Shown in pieces: positions 27,597 through 36,915 of a stretch of DNA of 64,000 bases (positions within the stretch are counted from its first letter, which is position 1; every line of letters begins with the position of its first letter). The DNA comes from DAIQRJ01 sp963708795 (GTDB lineage Bacteria > Actinomycetota > Actinomycetes > Propionibacteriales > DAIQRJ01). The notes beneath the pieces are model-generated. The model was not told where the DNA came from. It saw only the letters and a program-made list of their open reading frames with translations, and made no database searches. Position numbers and translations under genes: made by a program. The stretch is taken from contig CAVPUH010000006.1 in assembly GCA_963708795.1 (NCBI GenBank), positions 248,001 through 312,000 on the forward strand, written 5' to 3'.

Positions 27597-28972
27597 TGAC
27601 CGCAGCCCGACCTGACGGCGACTGGTACGCGCCGGCGCTCGCAGAGTCCGCCGCGCCCGCCCGCTCCGCGACCGCGTCCGGGGCCTTCGACGACGACCAT
27701 CCGCCGGACGCCGCTCTCGTCGCGGACTGCGTGCACTGCGGGTTCTGCCTGCCGACCTGCCCGACCTACGTGTTGTGGGGCGAGGAGATGGACTCCCCGC
27801 GGGGGCGCATCGACCTGATGAAGCAGGGACTCGAGGGCGAGCCGCTGACCGGGTCGATGGTCGAGCACTGGGACGCGTGCCTCGGCTGCATGGCGTGCGT
27901 CACCGCGTGTCCCTCGGGCGTGCAGTACGACCGGCTGATCGAGTCGACCAGGGCCCAGGTCGAGCGTCATCACGAGCGACCACGTGCGGACCGAGCTCTG
28001 CGGGGTCTGATCTTCGCGCTGTTCCCCTACCCGCGGCGCCTTCGGCGGCTGGCCGGGCCGCTTCGGGTCTACCAGCGCACGCGACTCGATCGGGTCGTCC
28101 GTCGCGCCGGGGTACTCCCCCGGGTCCTACCGCGGCTGGCGGCCATGGAGGCGCTCACGCCGAGGCTGGAAGCAGCGGCGGCACCACTGCCGCACCACAC
28201 GCCGGCCCGCGGCCCGCGGCGCGCCGTCGTCGGTCTGCTCACCGGCTGCATCCAGCGCGAGTTCTTCCCCGACGTCAACGCCGCGACACTGCGCGTCCTC
28301 GCCGCCGAGGGGTGCGACGTGATCGTGCCGGCCGAGCAGGGCTGCTGTGGCGCCCTGTCCGCGCACAACGGCCGCGACGCGGAGGCTCGACGGTTCGCCC
28401 GGTCCGTCATCGACACCTTCGAGCGCGCGGGCGTGGACACGGTGATCGTCAACGCCGCCGGGTGCGGCTCGGTCATGAAGGAGTATGCGCACCTGCTGGC
28501 CGACGACGCCGCGTATGCCGAGCGTGCCGCTGCATTCACCGATCGGGTTCGTGACGTCGCGGAGTTCCTCGCCGAGCTCGGGCCGGCGGCCACCCGCCAT
28601 CGGCTGGACGTGACCATCGCCTACCAGGACGCGTGTCATCTCGCCCATGCCCAGGGCATCCGCGACCAACCCCGCGCTCTCCTGCACCAGATCCCCGGCG
28701 TGACCGTCCGGGAGATCGCCGATCCCGAGCTCTGCTGCGGCTCCGCCGGGATCTACAACATCCTCAACCCGGACGCCGCACGTGCCCTCGGCGATCGCAA
28801 GGCGGCGGGGGTGATCGCCACCGGCGCCGGCATCGTGGCCAGCGCCAACCCCGGCTGCCTCATGCAACTCCGCGCCAGCCTGGACCGCGCCGGCGCAGGC
28901 CTCACCGCGATGCACACGATCGAGGTGCTCGACGCATCCATCCGCGGCGAGACGCTCGGCACGACGGACTGA
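27596..28972 (+). CDS. glcF: Glycolate oxidase iron-sulfur subunit GlcF
   Basis: Electron-transfer subunit. Two 4Fe-4S motifs are visible in the first 120 residues, CVHCGFCLPTCPTYVLWGEE and CLGCMACVTACPSGVQY. Two CCG domains follow (LLTGCIQREFFPDVN, EQGCCGAL, DACHLAHAQGIRDQPR, ELCCGSAGIYN) that bind further iron-sulfur or haem-like groups. Length is 458 residues. It passes electrons from the GlcD/GlcE flavins to the respiratory chain. It is the last gene of the operon, and its stop is 20 nt from the convergent ctaB stop. Confidence 0.93.
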   Translation: MTAARPDGDWYAPALAESAAPARSATASGAFDDDHPPDAALVADCVHCGFCLPTCPTYVLWGEEMDSPRGRIDLMKQGLEGEPLTGSMVEHWDACLGCMACVTACPSGVQYDRLIESTRAQVERHHERPRADRALRGLIFALFPYPRRLRRLAGPLRVYQRTRLDRVVRRAGVLPRVLPRLAAMEALTPRLEAAAAPLPHHTPARGPRRAVVGLLTGCIQREFFPDVNAATLRVLAAEGCDVIVPAEQGCCGALSAHNGRDAEARRFARSVIDTFERAGVDTVIVNAAGCGSVMKEYAHLLADDAAYAERAAAFTDRVRDVAEFLAELGPAATRHRLDVTIAYQDACHLAHAQGIRDQPRALLHQIPGVTVREIADPELCCGSAGIYNILNPDAARALGDRKAAGVIATGAGIVASANPGCLMQLRASLDRAGAGLTAMHTIEVLDASIRGETLGTTD

Positions 28973-28992
28973 CCTCGGCTTCGATCTGCCGG

Positions 28993-29994
28993 TCAGTGCA
29001 GCAGCGGGTCGATCGCCACCGCGAGGAACAGCAACGCCAGGTACAGGTTCGACAGGTGGAACAGCCGCATGGGTGCCAGGGCGGTACCGGTGCGACCCGC
29101 GCGCGCCTGCGCATAAAGACGGTGGGCCCCCACCAGGAAGACGGCCCCGAGAACGGCGGCGGCGACCGGGTACAGGAGCGTGGTGTCGGCGACCGGCCAC
29201 AGCAGCAACGAGCACAACACGGTCGCCCACGTGTACAGCAGGATGCGCCACGTGACACCGCGTTCGGACATCACCACCGGCAACATCGGCACGTCGGCCG
29301 CGGCGTAGTCGTCGCGGTACCTCATCGCCAACGCCCAGAAGTGCGGCGGCGTCCAGAGGAACACGACCATGAACAACACGACCGGCGCCCAGGCCAGCCG
29401 GCCGGTGACCGCCGTCCAGCCGATGAGGGTGGGGAAGCAACCCGCGGCGCCGCCCCAGACGATGTTCTGCGAGGTCCGGCGCTTCAGCACCATCGAGTAC
29501 ACGAGGACGTAGAAGGCGTTCGCGGCCAGGGCGAGAGCGGCCGAGAGCCAGTTCACCGCGAAGCCGAGCACGAGGGTCGCGACGATGCCGAGGGCGACGC
29601 CGAAGACCAGCGCCCGCCGCGTCGTGACCGCGTGCTGCGGGAGCGGCCGGCGGCGCGTGCGCCGCATCTGCTCGTCGATGTCGGCGTCGACGACACAGTT
29701 CAAGGCGTTGGCACTGCCGGCCGCGAGTGTGCCGCCGACCAACGTCGCGACCACCAGGCCGAGGGCCGGAACGCCCCCCGCTGCCAGGAACATCACCGGG
29801 ATCGTGGTGACGAGAAGCAGTTCGATGATGCGCGGCTTCGTCAGCGCGACGTAGGCGCCGACGACTGCGCGCGGACCCGCGTGGTGCCCGTCGAGGTCAC
29901 CGTCGTGCGGCGATGCGCCGACGTCGGTTCGAACAGCCGTCACCGGCACCCCATCTCGAACGGTCTCCTGCGCCCGGGCCTGTTCGCCACGCAC
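28993..29994 (-). CDS. ctaB: Protohaem IX farnesyltransferase CtaB (haem O synthase)
   Basis: Transfers a farnesyl group to haem b to give haem O, the substrate of CtaA. The 333-residue UbiA-type membrane protein has the first Asp-rich motif in NCVVDADIDEQMRRTRRRPLP and the loop LKRRTSQNIVWGGAAGCFPTLIGW. WTPPHFWALAMRYRDDYAAADVPMLPVV supplies the second set, and about nine helices are predicted. The start may be GTG 29994 or GTG 29949. It is divergent from tkt, the usual actinobacterial arrangement, but unusually about 26 kb from ctaA. Confidence 0.93.
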   Translation of the reverse strand: MRGEQARAQETVRDGVPVTAVRTDVGASPHDGDLDGHHAGPRAVVGAYVALTKPRIIELLLVTTIPVMFLAAGGVPALGLVVATLVGGTLAAGSANALNCVVDADIDEQMRRTRRRPLPQHAVTTRRALVFGVALGIVATLVLGFAVNWLSAALALAANAFYVLVYSMVLKRRTSQNIVWGGAAGCFPTLIGWTAVTGRLAWAPVVLFMVVFLWTPPHFWALAMRYRDDYAAADVPMLPVVMSERGVTWRILLYTWATVLCSLLLWPVADTTLLYPVAAAVLGAVFLVGAHRLYAQARAGRTGTALAPMRLFHLSNLYLALLFLAVAIDPLLH

Positions 29995-30207
29995 GCGGCT
30001 CGGAGTCTACGTCCGCACCGGCCCCGTCCTCGGCACCGGCCCGACCTGCAAGCCGACGCAGATCACACGAATGAATGCGCGGTCGAGCGGGCACACCACC
30101 CACGAGTCGATCGTCGTCGATCACAACGGCGATCAACCGGTATCTGAACAGCGGAGGGTGCGGCGAACTCCGCCACCCGGCACCCGCCCGCCCGCCGAAT
30201 CCGTGAG

Positions 30208-30213
30208 TAGGCT
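30208..30213 (+). promoter_or_regulatory. -10 box TAGGCT of the pentose-phosphate operon
   Basis: TAGGCT fits TANNNT. Transcription would start near 30220, leaving a leader of about 83 nt before TTG 30303. Confidence 0.4.
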
Positions 30214-30217
30214 CGCG

Positions 30218-30230
30218 ACGTGTAACACGT
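30218..30230. promoter_or_regulatory. Palindrome ACGTGTAACACGT, candidate operator
   Basis: Exact dyad with 6-bp arms and a one-base centre, located at the predicted tkt start point. A repressor bound here would block RNA polymerase. No regulator gene lies nearby. Confidence 0.4.
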
Positions 30231-30302
30231 GGGCGTCCGGTGGATCGGCGCGCGAACCTGCTCGCAGACCCGGACCTCATCGACCGCGATCAGGGAGCAG
30301 CG

Positions 30303-32510
30303 TTGACCGACACAGCAGGCAGCAGCACCGGTTCCGTCACGACGACCCACCAGTCGAGCGGCAGTGTGTTCAATGACCTCGACCGACGAGCCGTCGACAC
30401 CGTCCGGGTGCTGGCCGCGGACGCCGTGCAGAAGGTCGGGAACGGACACCCGGGCACCGCGATGTCGCTGGCCCCACTGGCCTACCTGCTGTTCCAGAAG
30501 GTGATGGTCTCCGATCCGGCGGACCAGCACTGGGCCGGCCGCGACCGGTTCGTCCTCTCCTGCGGTCATAGCAGCCTGACGCTCTACATCCAGCTCTACC
30601 TCGGTGGTTGGGGGCTCGAGCTCGACGACCTGAAGTCGCTGCGCACGTGGGGATCGAAGACACCCGGCCACCCCGAGTACCGGCACACGGACGGCGTCGA
30701 GACCACGACCGGCCCGCTCGGACAGGGGATCGGCAACGCCGTCGGCATGGCGATGGCCGCTCGCCGCGAGCGTGGACTCTTCGACCCGAACAGCGCCGCC
30801 GGCGAGAGCCCGTTCGACCACCAGATCTACGCGATCGCGTCCGACGGCGACATCGAGGAAGGCATCTCGGCCGAGGCCAGCGCGATCGCCGCGGTTCAGG
30901 AGCTGGGGAACCTGACCCTCTTCTACGACCAGAACCAGATCTCGATCGAGGACGACACGACGATCGCGCTGGGCGAGGACGTCGGGGCTCGGTACGAGGC
31001 GTACGGCTGGCACGTCCAGCATGTCGACTGGACGAACGGCGGGACGACCTACGTCGAGGATGTCGACGCCCTGAACGCCGCCATCGAGGCGGCGCGGGCC
31101 GAGACCGGCAAGCCGAGCTTCATCGCCCTCAAGACGATCATCGGGTGGCCGGCCCCGACCGCGCAGAACAGCGGCAAGGCGCACGGCAGCGCGCTGGGTG
31201 CCGACGAGGTCGCCGGCACGAAGAAGGTCCTCGGCTTCGACCCCGAGCAGACGTTCGAGGTCGCTCCGGAGGTCATCGAGCACACCCGTGAGCTCCTCGA
31301 TCGCGGCCGGGAGGCCCACGCTGCCTGGCAGCTCAGGTTCGACGCGTGGGCCACGGCCAACCCGGACGGGAAGAAGCTGTTCGACCGGTTGAACGCCCAC
31401 CAACTCCCCGACGGCTGGGAAGCCGCGCTCCCGACGTTCGACGCCGACGAGAAGGGCATCGCCACCCGGGCCGCGTCCGGCGACGTCCTCTCCGCCATCG
31501 CGCCCGAACTTCCCGAACTCTGGGGCGGTTCCGCGGACCTGGCGAGCTCGAACAACACCACGCCGAAGGGCCAGCCGTCGTTCCTGCCGCCGCACCGTAC
31601 GACGAAGTTGTGGAACGGGGACTGGTACGGCCGCGTGCTGCACTTCGGCATCCGTGAGCACGCGATGGGCTCGATCCTCAACGGCATGGCACTCCACGGC
31701 GGCACCCGCCCCTACGGCGGCACCTTCCTCATCTTCAGCGACTACATGCGGCCGGCCGTCCGGCTCGCCGCGATCATGGGACTGCCGGTCACCTACGTGT
31801 GGACCCACGACTCCGTCGGCGTCGGCGAGGACGGACCCACCCACCAGCCGATCGAACACCTCGCCGCCCTGCGCGCGATCCCCGGACTGGACGTGGTGCG
31901 GCCGGCCGACGCGAACGAGACGGTCGTCGCCTGGCGCACGATCCTGCGCAACAACGACCGGCCGGCCGGGCTGGCGCTGTCCCGCCAGAACCTGCCGACC
32001 TACCCGCGCGACACCGACGGCTACGGGTCGGCCGAAGGCGCCGCCAAGGGCGGGTACATCCTGCTCGACTCGACGAACGACGACGGGGTCCCCGATGTCG
32101 TGCTGATCGGGACCGGGTCCGAGCTCCAGCTCGCGGTGGCGGCCCGTGCCACCCTCGCGGAGCAGGGCGTGTCGGCGCGCGTCGTGTCGATGCCCTGCCG
32201 CGAGTGGTTCGACGAGCAGGACCAGAGTTACCGCGACTCGGTCGTCCCGCCGACGGTGCGGGCGCGGGTGTCGGTGGAAGCCGGCGTGGCTCAGGGCTGG
32301 CGGGAGGTCGTCGGGGACGCCGGTCGCAGTGTCGCGATCGAGCACTTCGGCGCCAGCGCCGACGCGGCCACGCTGTTCCGGAAGTTCGGCTTCACCGCCG
32401 ACGCCGTCGTCGACGCGGCCAAGGAGTCCATCGCCGCCGCGGCCGACCGTGACGCCGGTGTCCCCGTCCAGGCCCGTGCCTCCGGACCGAACGGGCCTGC
32501 CGACCGCTGA
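30303..32510 (+). CDS. tkt: Transketolase
   Basis: Thiamine-diphosphate enzyme of the non-oxidative pentose-phosphate pathway. Key blocks are GNGHPGTAMSLAP, DRFVLSCGHSSLTLY, TGPLGQGIGNAVGMA, the ThDP/metal motif SDGDIEEGISAEASAIA...NLTLFYDQNQIS, and in the middle domain FGIREHAMGSILNG and THDSVGVGEDGPTHQPIEHL. About 735 residues from TTG 30303, which has AGGGAG 5-10 nt upstream; the GTG at 30240 in the same frame has no such site. It is the first gene of a run tkt-tal-pgi-zwf-opcA-pgl, all on the plus strand with small gaps or overlaps. Confidence 0.95.
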   Translation: MTDTAGSSTGSVTTTHQSSGSVFNDLDRRAVDTVRVLAADAVQKVGNGHPGTAMSLAPLAYLLFQKVMVSDPADQHWAGRDRFVLSCGHSSLTLYIQLYLGGWGLELDDLKSLRTWGSKTPGHPEYRHTDGVETTTGPLGQGIGNAVGMAMAARRERGLFDPNSAAGESPFDHQIYAIASDGDIEEGISAEASAIAAVQELGNLTLFYDQNQISIEDDTTIALGEDVGARYEAYGWHVQHVDWTNGGTTYVEDVDALNAAIEAARAETGKPSFIALKTIIGWPAPTAQNSGKAHGSALGADEVAGTKKVLGFDPEQTFEVAPEVIEHTRELLDRGREAHAAWQLRFDAWATANPDGKKLFDRLNAHQLPDGWEAALPTFDADEKGIATRAASGDVLSAIAPELPELWGGSADLASSNNTTPKGQPSFLPPHRTTKLWNGDWYGRVLHFGIREHAMGSILNGMALHGGTRPYGGTFLIFSDYMRPAVRLAAIMGLPVTYVWTHDSVGVGEDGPTHQPIEHLAALRAIPGLDVVRPADANETVVAWRTILRNNDRPAGLALSRQNLPTYPRDTDGYGSAEGAAKGGYILLDSTNDDGVPDVVLIGTGSELQLAVAARATLAEQGVSARVVSMPCREWFDEQDQSYRDSVVPPTVRARVSVEAGVAQGWREVVGDAGRSVAIEHFGASADAATLFRKFGFTADAVVDAAKESIAAAADRDAGVPVQARASGPNGPADR

Positions 32511-32562
32511 GGTCCGAGAACCGATTGCCCACCCGTAGAACCAACTCAGGAGAGAAGCCCAC

Positions 32563-33687
32563 ATGACCGACCGTCTGAAGACCTTGGCCGACGCCGGTGT
32601 CGCCATCTGGCTCGACGACATCTCGCGAACCCGCCTCACCAGCGGCAACCTCGCCGAGCTCGTCGCCAACCAGCATGTCGTCGGCGTGACGTCCAACCCC
32701 ACCATCTTCGGCAAGGCGATCGCGGACGCCGACGCGTACAACGAGCAGCTGCGGACGCTCGCAGACTCGGGCGCCGACGTCGAAGCCGCCGTCCGGGCGA
32801 TGACGAGCGATGACATCCGCGACGCGGCCGACGTGCTGAAGCCTGCCTACGAGATCAGCGGGCGTCAGGACGGCCGAGTGAGCATCGAGGTCGACCCGCG
32901 CCTCGCCCACGAGACGCAGAAGACGATCGACGAGGCCGCCGGGCTGTGGGAGCTCGTCGACCGGGAGAACCTGTTCATCAAGATCCCGGCGACCGTCGAG
33001 GGGCTGCCGGCGATCACCGCCACTCTCGCCGCCGGCATCAGCGTCAACGTCACCCTGATCTTCTCGCTGGCCCGGTACCGCGCGGTCCTGGACGCGTGGC
33101 TGGACGGGCTGGAGCAGGCGAAGGCGAACGGCCACGACCTGACGAAGCTCGCCTCGGTGGCGTCGTTCTTCGTCTCCCGGGTCGACGCCGAGGTGGACAA
33201 GCGCCTCGATGCGCTCACCGGCGACGACAAGGCCGCCGGCGTGCCGCTGAAGAGCACGGCCGCGATCGCGAACGCCCGGCTGGCGTTCGCGGCGTTCGAG
33301 GAGGTGCTCGCCGGCCCGCGTTGGCACGCCCTGGCCGCGGCCGGGGCACTCGTCCAGCGGCCGTTGTGGGCCTCGACCTCGACCAAGGACCCGTCGCTCC
33401 CGGACACGCTCTACGTCACCCAGCTGGTGACCGACGGGGTGGTGAACACGATGCCGGAGCCGACGCTCCAGGCGTTCGCGGACCACGGCGAACTCGAGGG
33501 AGACACCGTCCGCGGGACGGCACCCGCGGCGCAGGCGGTACTCGACAAGCTGGCCGCGCTGGGCATCTCCTACGACGACGTCGTCGACGTGCTCGAACGC
33601 GAAGGCGTGGAGAAGTTCGAGGCGTCGTGGAACGAGCTCCTCGAGACGGTCGCCAACGAGATGACGAAGGAAGGATCGAACAGCTGA
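32563..33687 (+). CDS. tal: Transaldolase
   Basis: Transfers dihydroxyacetone units between sugar phosphates. The 374-residue length fits the actinobacterial subfamily. Active-site residues are the Schiff-base Lys in NLFIKIPATVEGLPAI and the Asp in WLDDISR near the N-terminus. GVTSNPTIFGKAI is the family signature. ATG 32563 has AGGAGAG upstream. The stop overlaps a short ATG (33687) and pgi begins 12 nt later. Confidence 0.95.
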   Translation: MTDRLKTLADAGVAIWLDDISRTRLTSGNLAELVANQHVVGVTSNPTIFGKAIADADAYNEQLRTLADSGADVEAAVRAMTSDDIRDAADVLKPAYEISGRQDGRVSIEVDPRLAHETQKTIDEAAGLWELVDRENLFIKIPATVEGLPAITATLAAGISVNVTLIFSLARYRAVLDAWLDGLEQAKANGHDLTKLASVASFFVSRVDAEVDKRLDALTGDDKAAGVPLKSTAAIANARLAFAAFEEVLAGPRWHALAAAGALVQRPLWASTSTKDPSLPDTLYVTQLVTDGVVNTMPEPTLQAFADHGELEGDTVRGTAPAAQAVLDKLAALGISYDDVVDVLEREGVEKFEASWNELLETVANEMTKEGSNS

Positions 33688-33699
33688 TGTCGTCGCGTC

Positions 33700-35329
33700 G
33701 TGAGCTTCACCAGTGAGCTCGACCCCGAGGTCGACCTGTCGGCGAAGAAGATCCTCGACGACCTCGTGGCCGACAAGGTCGCCAGCCGGCTCGCCGCCCA
33801 GGACGCCACGTTGTGGGGTCCGGACGCCGAGTCCGAGGCGTCCATCCGGCTGTCCTGGGTCGAGCCTGCCGGAGTCGTCGCGCCCGTTGCTGGCCGAGAT
33901 CGAGGCGCTGCGGGCCCAGCTGCTCGCCGAGGACGTCGACCACGTGGTGCTGGCCGGGATGGGCGGCTCGTCGCTGGCACCCGAGGTCATCACGACGTCC
34001 GCCGGCGTGGAGCTCACGGTCCTCGACTCCACCGATCCGGGCATGGTCGCGGCCGCGCTCGCCGACCGACTCGAGCGGACCGTCCTCGTCGTGTCCAGCA
34101 AGTCCGGCAACACGGTGGAGACCGACAGCCAGCGACGCGCCTACCTCGGGGCGTTCGCGGCCGCCGGCATCGACGGCGCCAGCCGGATCGTCGTCGTCAC
34201 CGACCCCGGTTCGCCGTTGGCCGACCTCGCCGCCGCCGAGGGTTATCGCAAGGTCTTCCTGGCCGACCCGAACGTCGGCGGCCGGTACTCCGCGCTCACG
34301 GCGTTCGGGCTGGTTCCGTCCGGGCTCGCCGGGGCGGACATCGCGGCCCTTCTCGACGACGCCGCGGCGCTCATGCCCGCGCTCGCCGCCGACGGCCCCG
34401 ACAACCCGGCGCTGGCCCTCGCAGCGGTGCTGGGCGCCGCGCACGCCGCGGACCGGGAGAAGGTGGTGCTCGGGGCCGGCGCCATCACCGGCGTCACCGG
34501 CTTCCCCGCCTGGAGCGAGCAGCTCATCGCCGAATCGACCGGCAAGCTCGGCAAGGGTCTGCTGCCGGTCGACGTCGAGGTGGCCGCGGAGGTCACGCCC
34601 GGGTGGGACCAGCCCGCCGCCACGATCACCCGCGCCACCATCGGGACGATCGACACCCCGGAGGCGAGACTCAGCACCGACGGTCCGCTGGGTGCGCTCA
34701 TGCAGCTGTGGGAGACGGCCGTCGCTGTCGCCGGCCGCGTGATCGGCATCAACCCGTTCGACCAGCCGAACGTCGAGGAGGCCAAGAAGGCCGCCCGCGC
34801 CCTGCTCGACGCACCCGCCGACGACTCCGGATCCAGCGATGCGCCAGTCCTCACCGACGGTGCCGTCCAGGTGTTCGGCGATGCCGACGCGCTGGCCGGG
34901 GCGACCGACCTCGCAGCCGTCGTCGCAGCCATCGCCCGCGCGGTCCCCGCCGGGGGCTACCTCGCCGTCATGGCCTACCTCGATCGCACCGGCGCCGACA
35001 GCGGAGCCGCCGCCATCCGGGACGCGCTGGCCACCGATGCGGCGTTCCAGGTCACGTTCGGATGGGGCCCACGCTTCCTGCACTCGACCGGGCAGTACCA
35101 CAAGGGCGGCCACCCGAACGGGGCGTTCCTGCAGATCACCGGCGCGCATGCCGCCGACCTCGAGGTGCCGGACCGCCCGTACTCGTTCGGGACGCTGATC
35201 GACGCGCAGGCCGCCGGCGACCGCAAGGTCCTGGCCGACAAGGGCTACCCCGTCTTCCACCTGCACCTGACCGATCGTGCTGCGGGGATCGCAGCCCTCA
35301 TCGAGGCGGCCGGCGGCGACGGATCGTGA
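33700..35329 (+). CDS. pgi: Glucose-6-phosphate isomerase, frameshifted in this sequence
   Basis: Interconverts glucose-6-P and fructose-6-P, linking glycolysis to the zwf branch. The N-terminal 57 residues from GTG 33700 read in one frame up to WVEPAG. The rest reads in the next frame: LLAEIEALRAQ, VLAGMGGSSLAPEV, VVSSKSGNTVETDSQ (sugar-phosphate loop), FPAWSEQLIAESTGK and the C-terminal GPRFLHSTGQYHKGG with the active-site His/Lys. Dropping one base at 33871-33874 joins them into a 542-residue protein, normal for the actinobacterial type. The stop overlaps the zwf start (GTGA). Such a central gene, with its downstream partners intact, suggests a sequence error. Confidence 0.9.
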
Positions 35330-36915
35330 GCGTCGACCCGACGACGCTGACGACCCCGCTCAGCGTCGCGAAGTCCGACGTCCCGCCGACGTGGTGGCAC
35401 GACAACCCGCTTCGCGACGAACAGGACCGGCGTCTCCCCCGCATCGCCGGGCCGTGTGGACTGATCATCTTCGGCATCACCGGCGACCTCGCCCGGAAGA
35501 AGCTGATGCCGGCGGTCTACGACCTCGCCAACCGTGGCCTGCTGCCGCCGGGGTTCGCCCTCGTCGGGTTCGCCCGCCGCGACTGGGCTGCACAGGACTT
35601 CGAGAAGGTCGTGCACGACTCGGTCCGGGAACACGCACGCACCGAGTTCCGCGAGGAGGTGTGGCGCCAGCTCGCCGAGGGTTTCCGGTTCGTCCCCGGT
35701 GAGCTCGGCGATGTCGACTCGATGCACCGGCTCAAGGAGGCGATCGACGAGCTCGACGTCGAACGCGGCACCGAGGGCAACCACGCGTTCTACCTGTCGG
35801 TGCCGCCGGGCCTGTTCCCGGTCACCATCCAGCAGCTCAAGGCCGTCGGCCTGGCCGAGTCGGCGAACGGCGGCTGGCGGCGCGTGGTGGTGGAGAAGCC
35901 CTTCGGCCACGACCTCGCCAGCGCCCAGGAGCTCAACCGCATCACCTCCGAGGTGTTCCCGTCGACCTCGGTGTTCCGGATCGACCACTACCTCGGCAAG
36001 GAGACGGTTCAGAACCTCCTCGCCCTGCGCTTCGCGAACACCATGTACGAGCCGATCTGGAACGCGAACTACGTCGACTCGGTCCAGATCACCATGGCCG
36101 AGGACATCGGTATCGGCGGCCGGGCGGGCTACTACGACGGCATCGGCGCTGCCCGGGACGTCATCCAGAACCACCTGCTCCAGCTGCTCGCCCTGACGGC
36201 GATGGAGGAGCCGACGTCGTTCGACGCCCGGAGCCTGCGGATGGAGAAGCAGAAGGTCCTCGCTGCGGTCACGCTCCCGGCCGATCTGGGTCGGCACAGC
36301 GTCGCCGGCCAGTACGCCCGCGGCTGGCAGGGCGGGGTCAAGGTGTCGGGTTACCTCGACGAGGACGGCATCCCGGGTACGAGCCACACCGAGACCTACG
36401 CAGCGGTGCGCCTCGGGGTCGACACCCGTCGGTGGGCGGGCGTGCCGTTCTACCTGCGTACGGGCAAGCGCCTCCCCCGCCGCGTGACCGAGGTGGCAGT
36501 GGTCTTCAAGAAGGCCCCGCACCTGCCGTTCAACGCCACCGAGACCGAGGAGCTGGGACACAACACCCTCGTCCTGCGTATCCAGCCCGACGAAGGCGTG
36601 ACGATCCGGTTCGGCTCGAAGGTGCCCGCGACCCAGATGGAGATCCGCGACGTCACGATGGACTTCGCGTACGGCGGCGCCTTCGCCGAGTCGTCCCCGG
36701 AGGCGTACGAGCGGCTGATCCTCGACGTCCTGCTGGGCGAACCGCCGCTGTTCCCGCAGCACGAGGAAGTCGAACTGGGCTGGCGCATCCTCGACCCCAT
36801 CGTCGACTACTGGGCAGCACACGGCAGCCCGCAACCCTACGAGTCGGGTACCTGGGGACCGGCCGCGGCCGACGAGATGCTCGCCCGCGACGGGCGAACC
36901 TGGAGACGTCCATGA
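35326..36915 (+). CDS. zwf: Glucose-6-phosphate 1-dehydrogenase
   Basis: First step of the oxidative pentose-phosphate pathway, making NADPH. 529 residues. The nucleotide-binding loop is IIFGITGDLARKKLMPA. The active site is RIDHYLGKETVQNLLALRF, with the catalytic His in the following segment. VVVEKPFGHDLASAQELN and YLRTGKRLP are further signatures. GTG 35326 overlaps the pgi stop, and the zwf stop overlaps the opcA start (ATGA). In actinobacteria OpcA is required for full activity of this enzyme. Confidence 0.96.
   Translation: MSVDPTTLTTPLSVAKSDVPPTWWHDNPLRDEQDRRLPRIAGPCGLIIFGITGDLARKKLMPAVYDLANRGLLPPGFALVGFARRDWAAQDFEKVVHDSVREHARTEFREEVWRQLAEGFRFVPGELGDVDSMHRLKEAIDELDVERGTEGNHAFYLSVPPGLFPVTIQQLKAVGLAESANGGWRRVVVEKPFGHDLASAQELNRITSEVFPSTSVFRIDHYLGKETVQNLLALRFANTMYEPIWNANYVDSVQITMAEDIGIGGRAGYYDGIGAARDVIQNHLLQLLALTAMEEPTSFDARSLRMEKQKVLAAVTLPADLGRHSVAGQYARGWQGGVKVSGYLDEDGIPGTSHTETYAAVRLGVDTRRWAGVPFYLRTGKRLPRRVTEVAVVFKKAPHLPFNATETEELGHNTLVLRIQPDEGVTIRFGSKVPATQMEIRDVTMDFAYGGAFAESSPEAYERLILDVLLGEPPLFPQHEEVELGWRILDPIVDYWAAHGSPQPYESGTWGPAAADEMLARDGRTWRRP

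Larger units (their letters stand above)
29995..30302. other. 308-bp divergent ctaB-tkt control region
   Basis: No gene is seen here. It must hold promoters for both directions. TAGGCT at 30208-30213 is a good -10 for tkt. A 13-bp palindrome, ACGTGT-A-ACACGT, lies at 30218-30230 where transcription would begin, so it is a candidate operator. An AT-richer patch (about 30060-30150) may carry the ctaB promoter. Confidence 0.5.

Noticed and set aside
30063..32816. A 917-residue minus-strand open frame opposite tkt
   Set aside because: Shadow of the high-GC transketolase gene; no motif and the tkt frame is certain.
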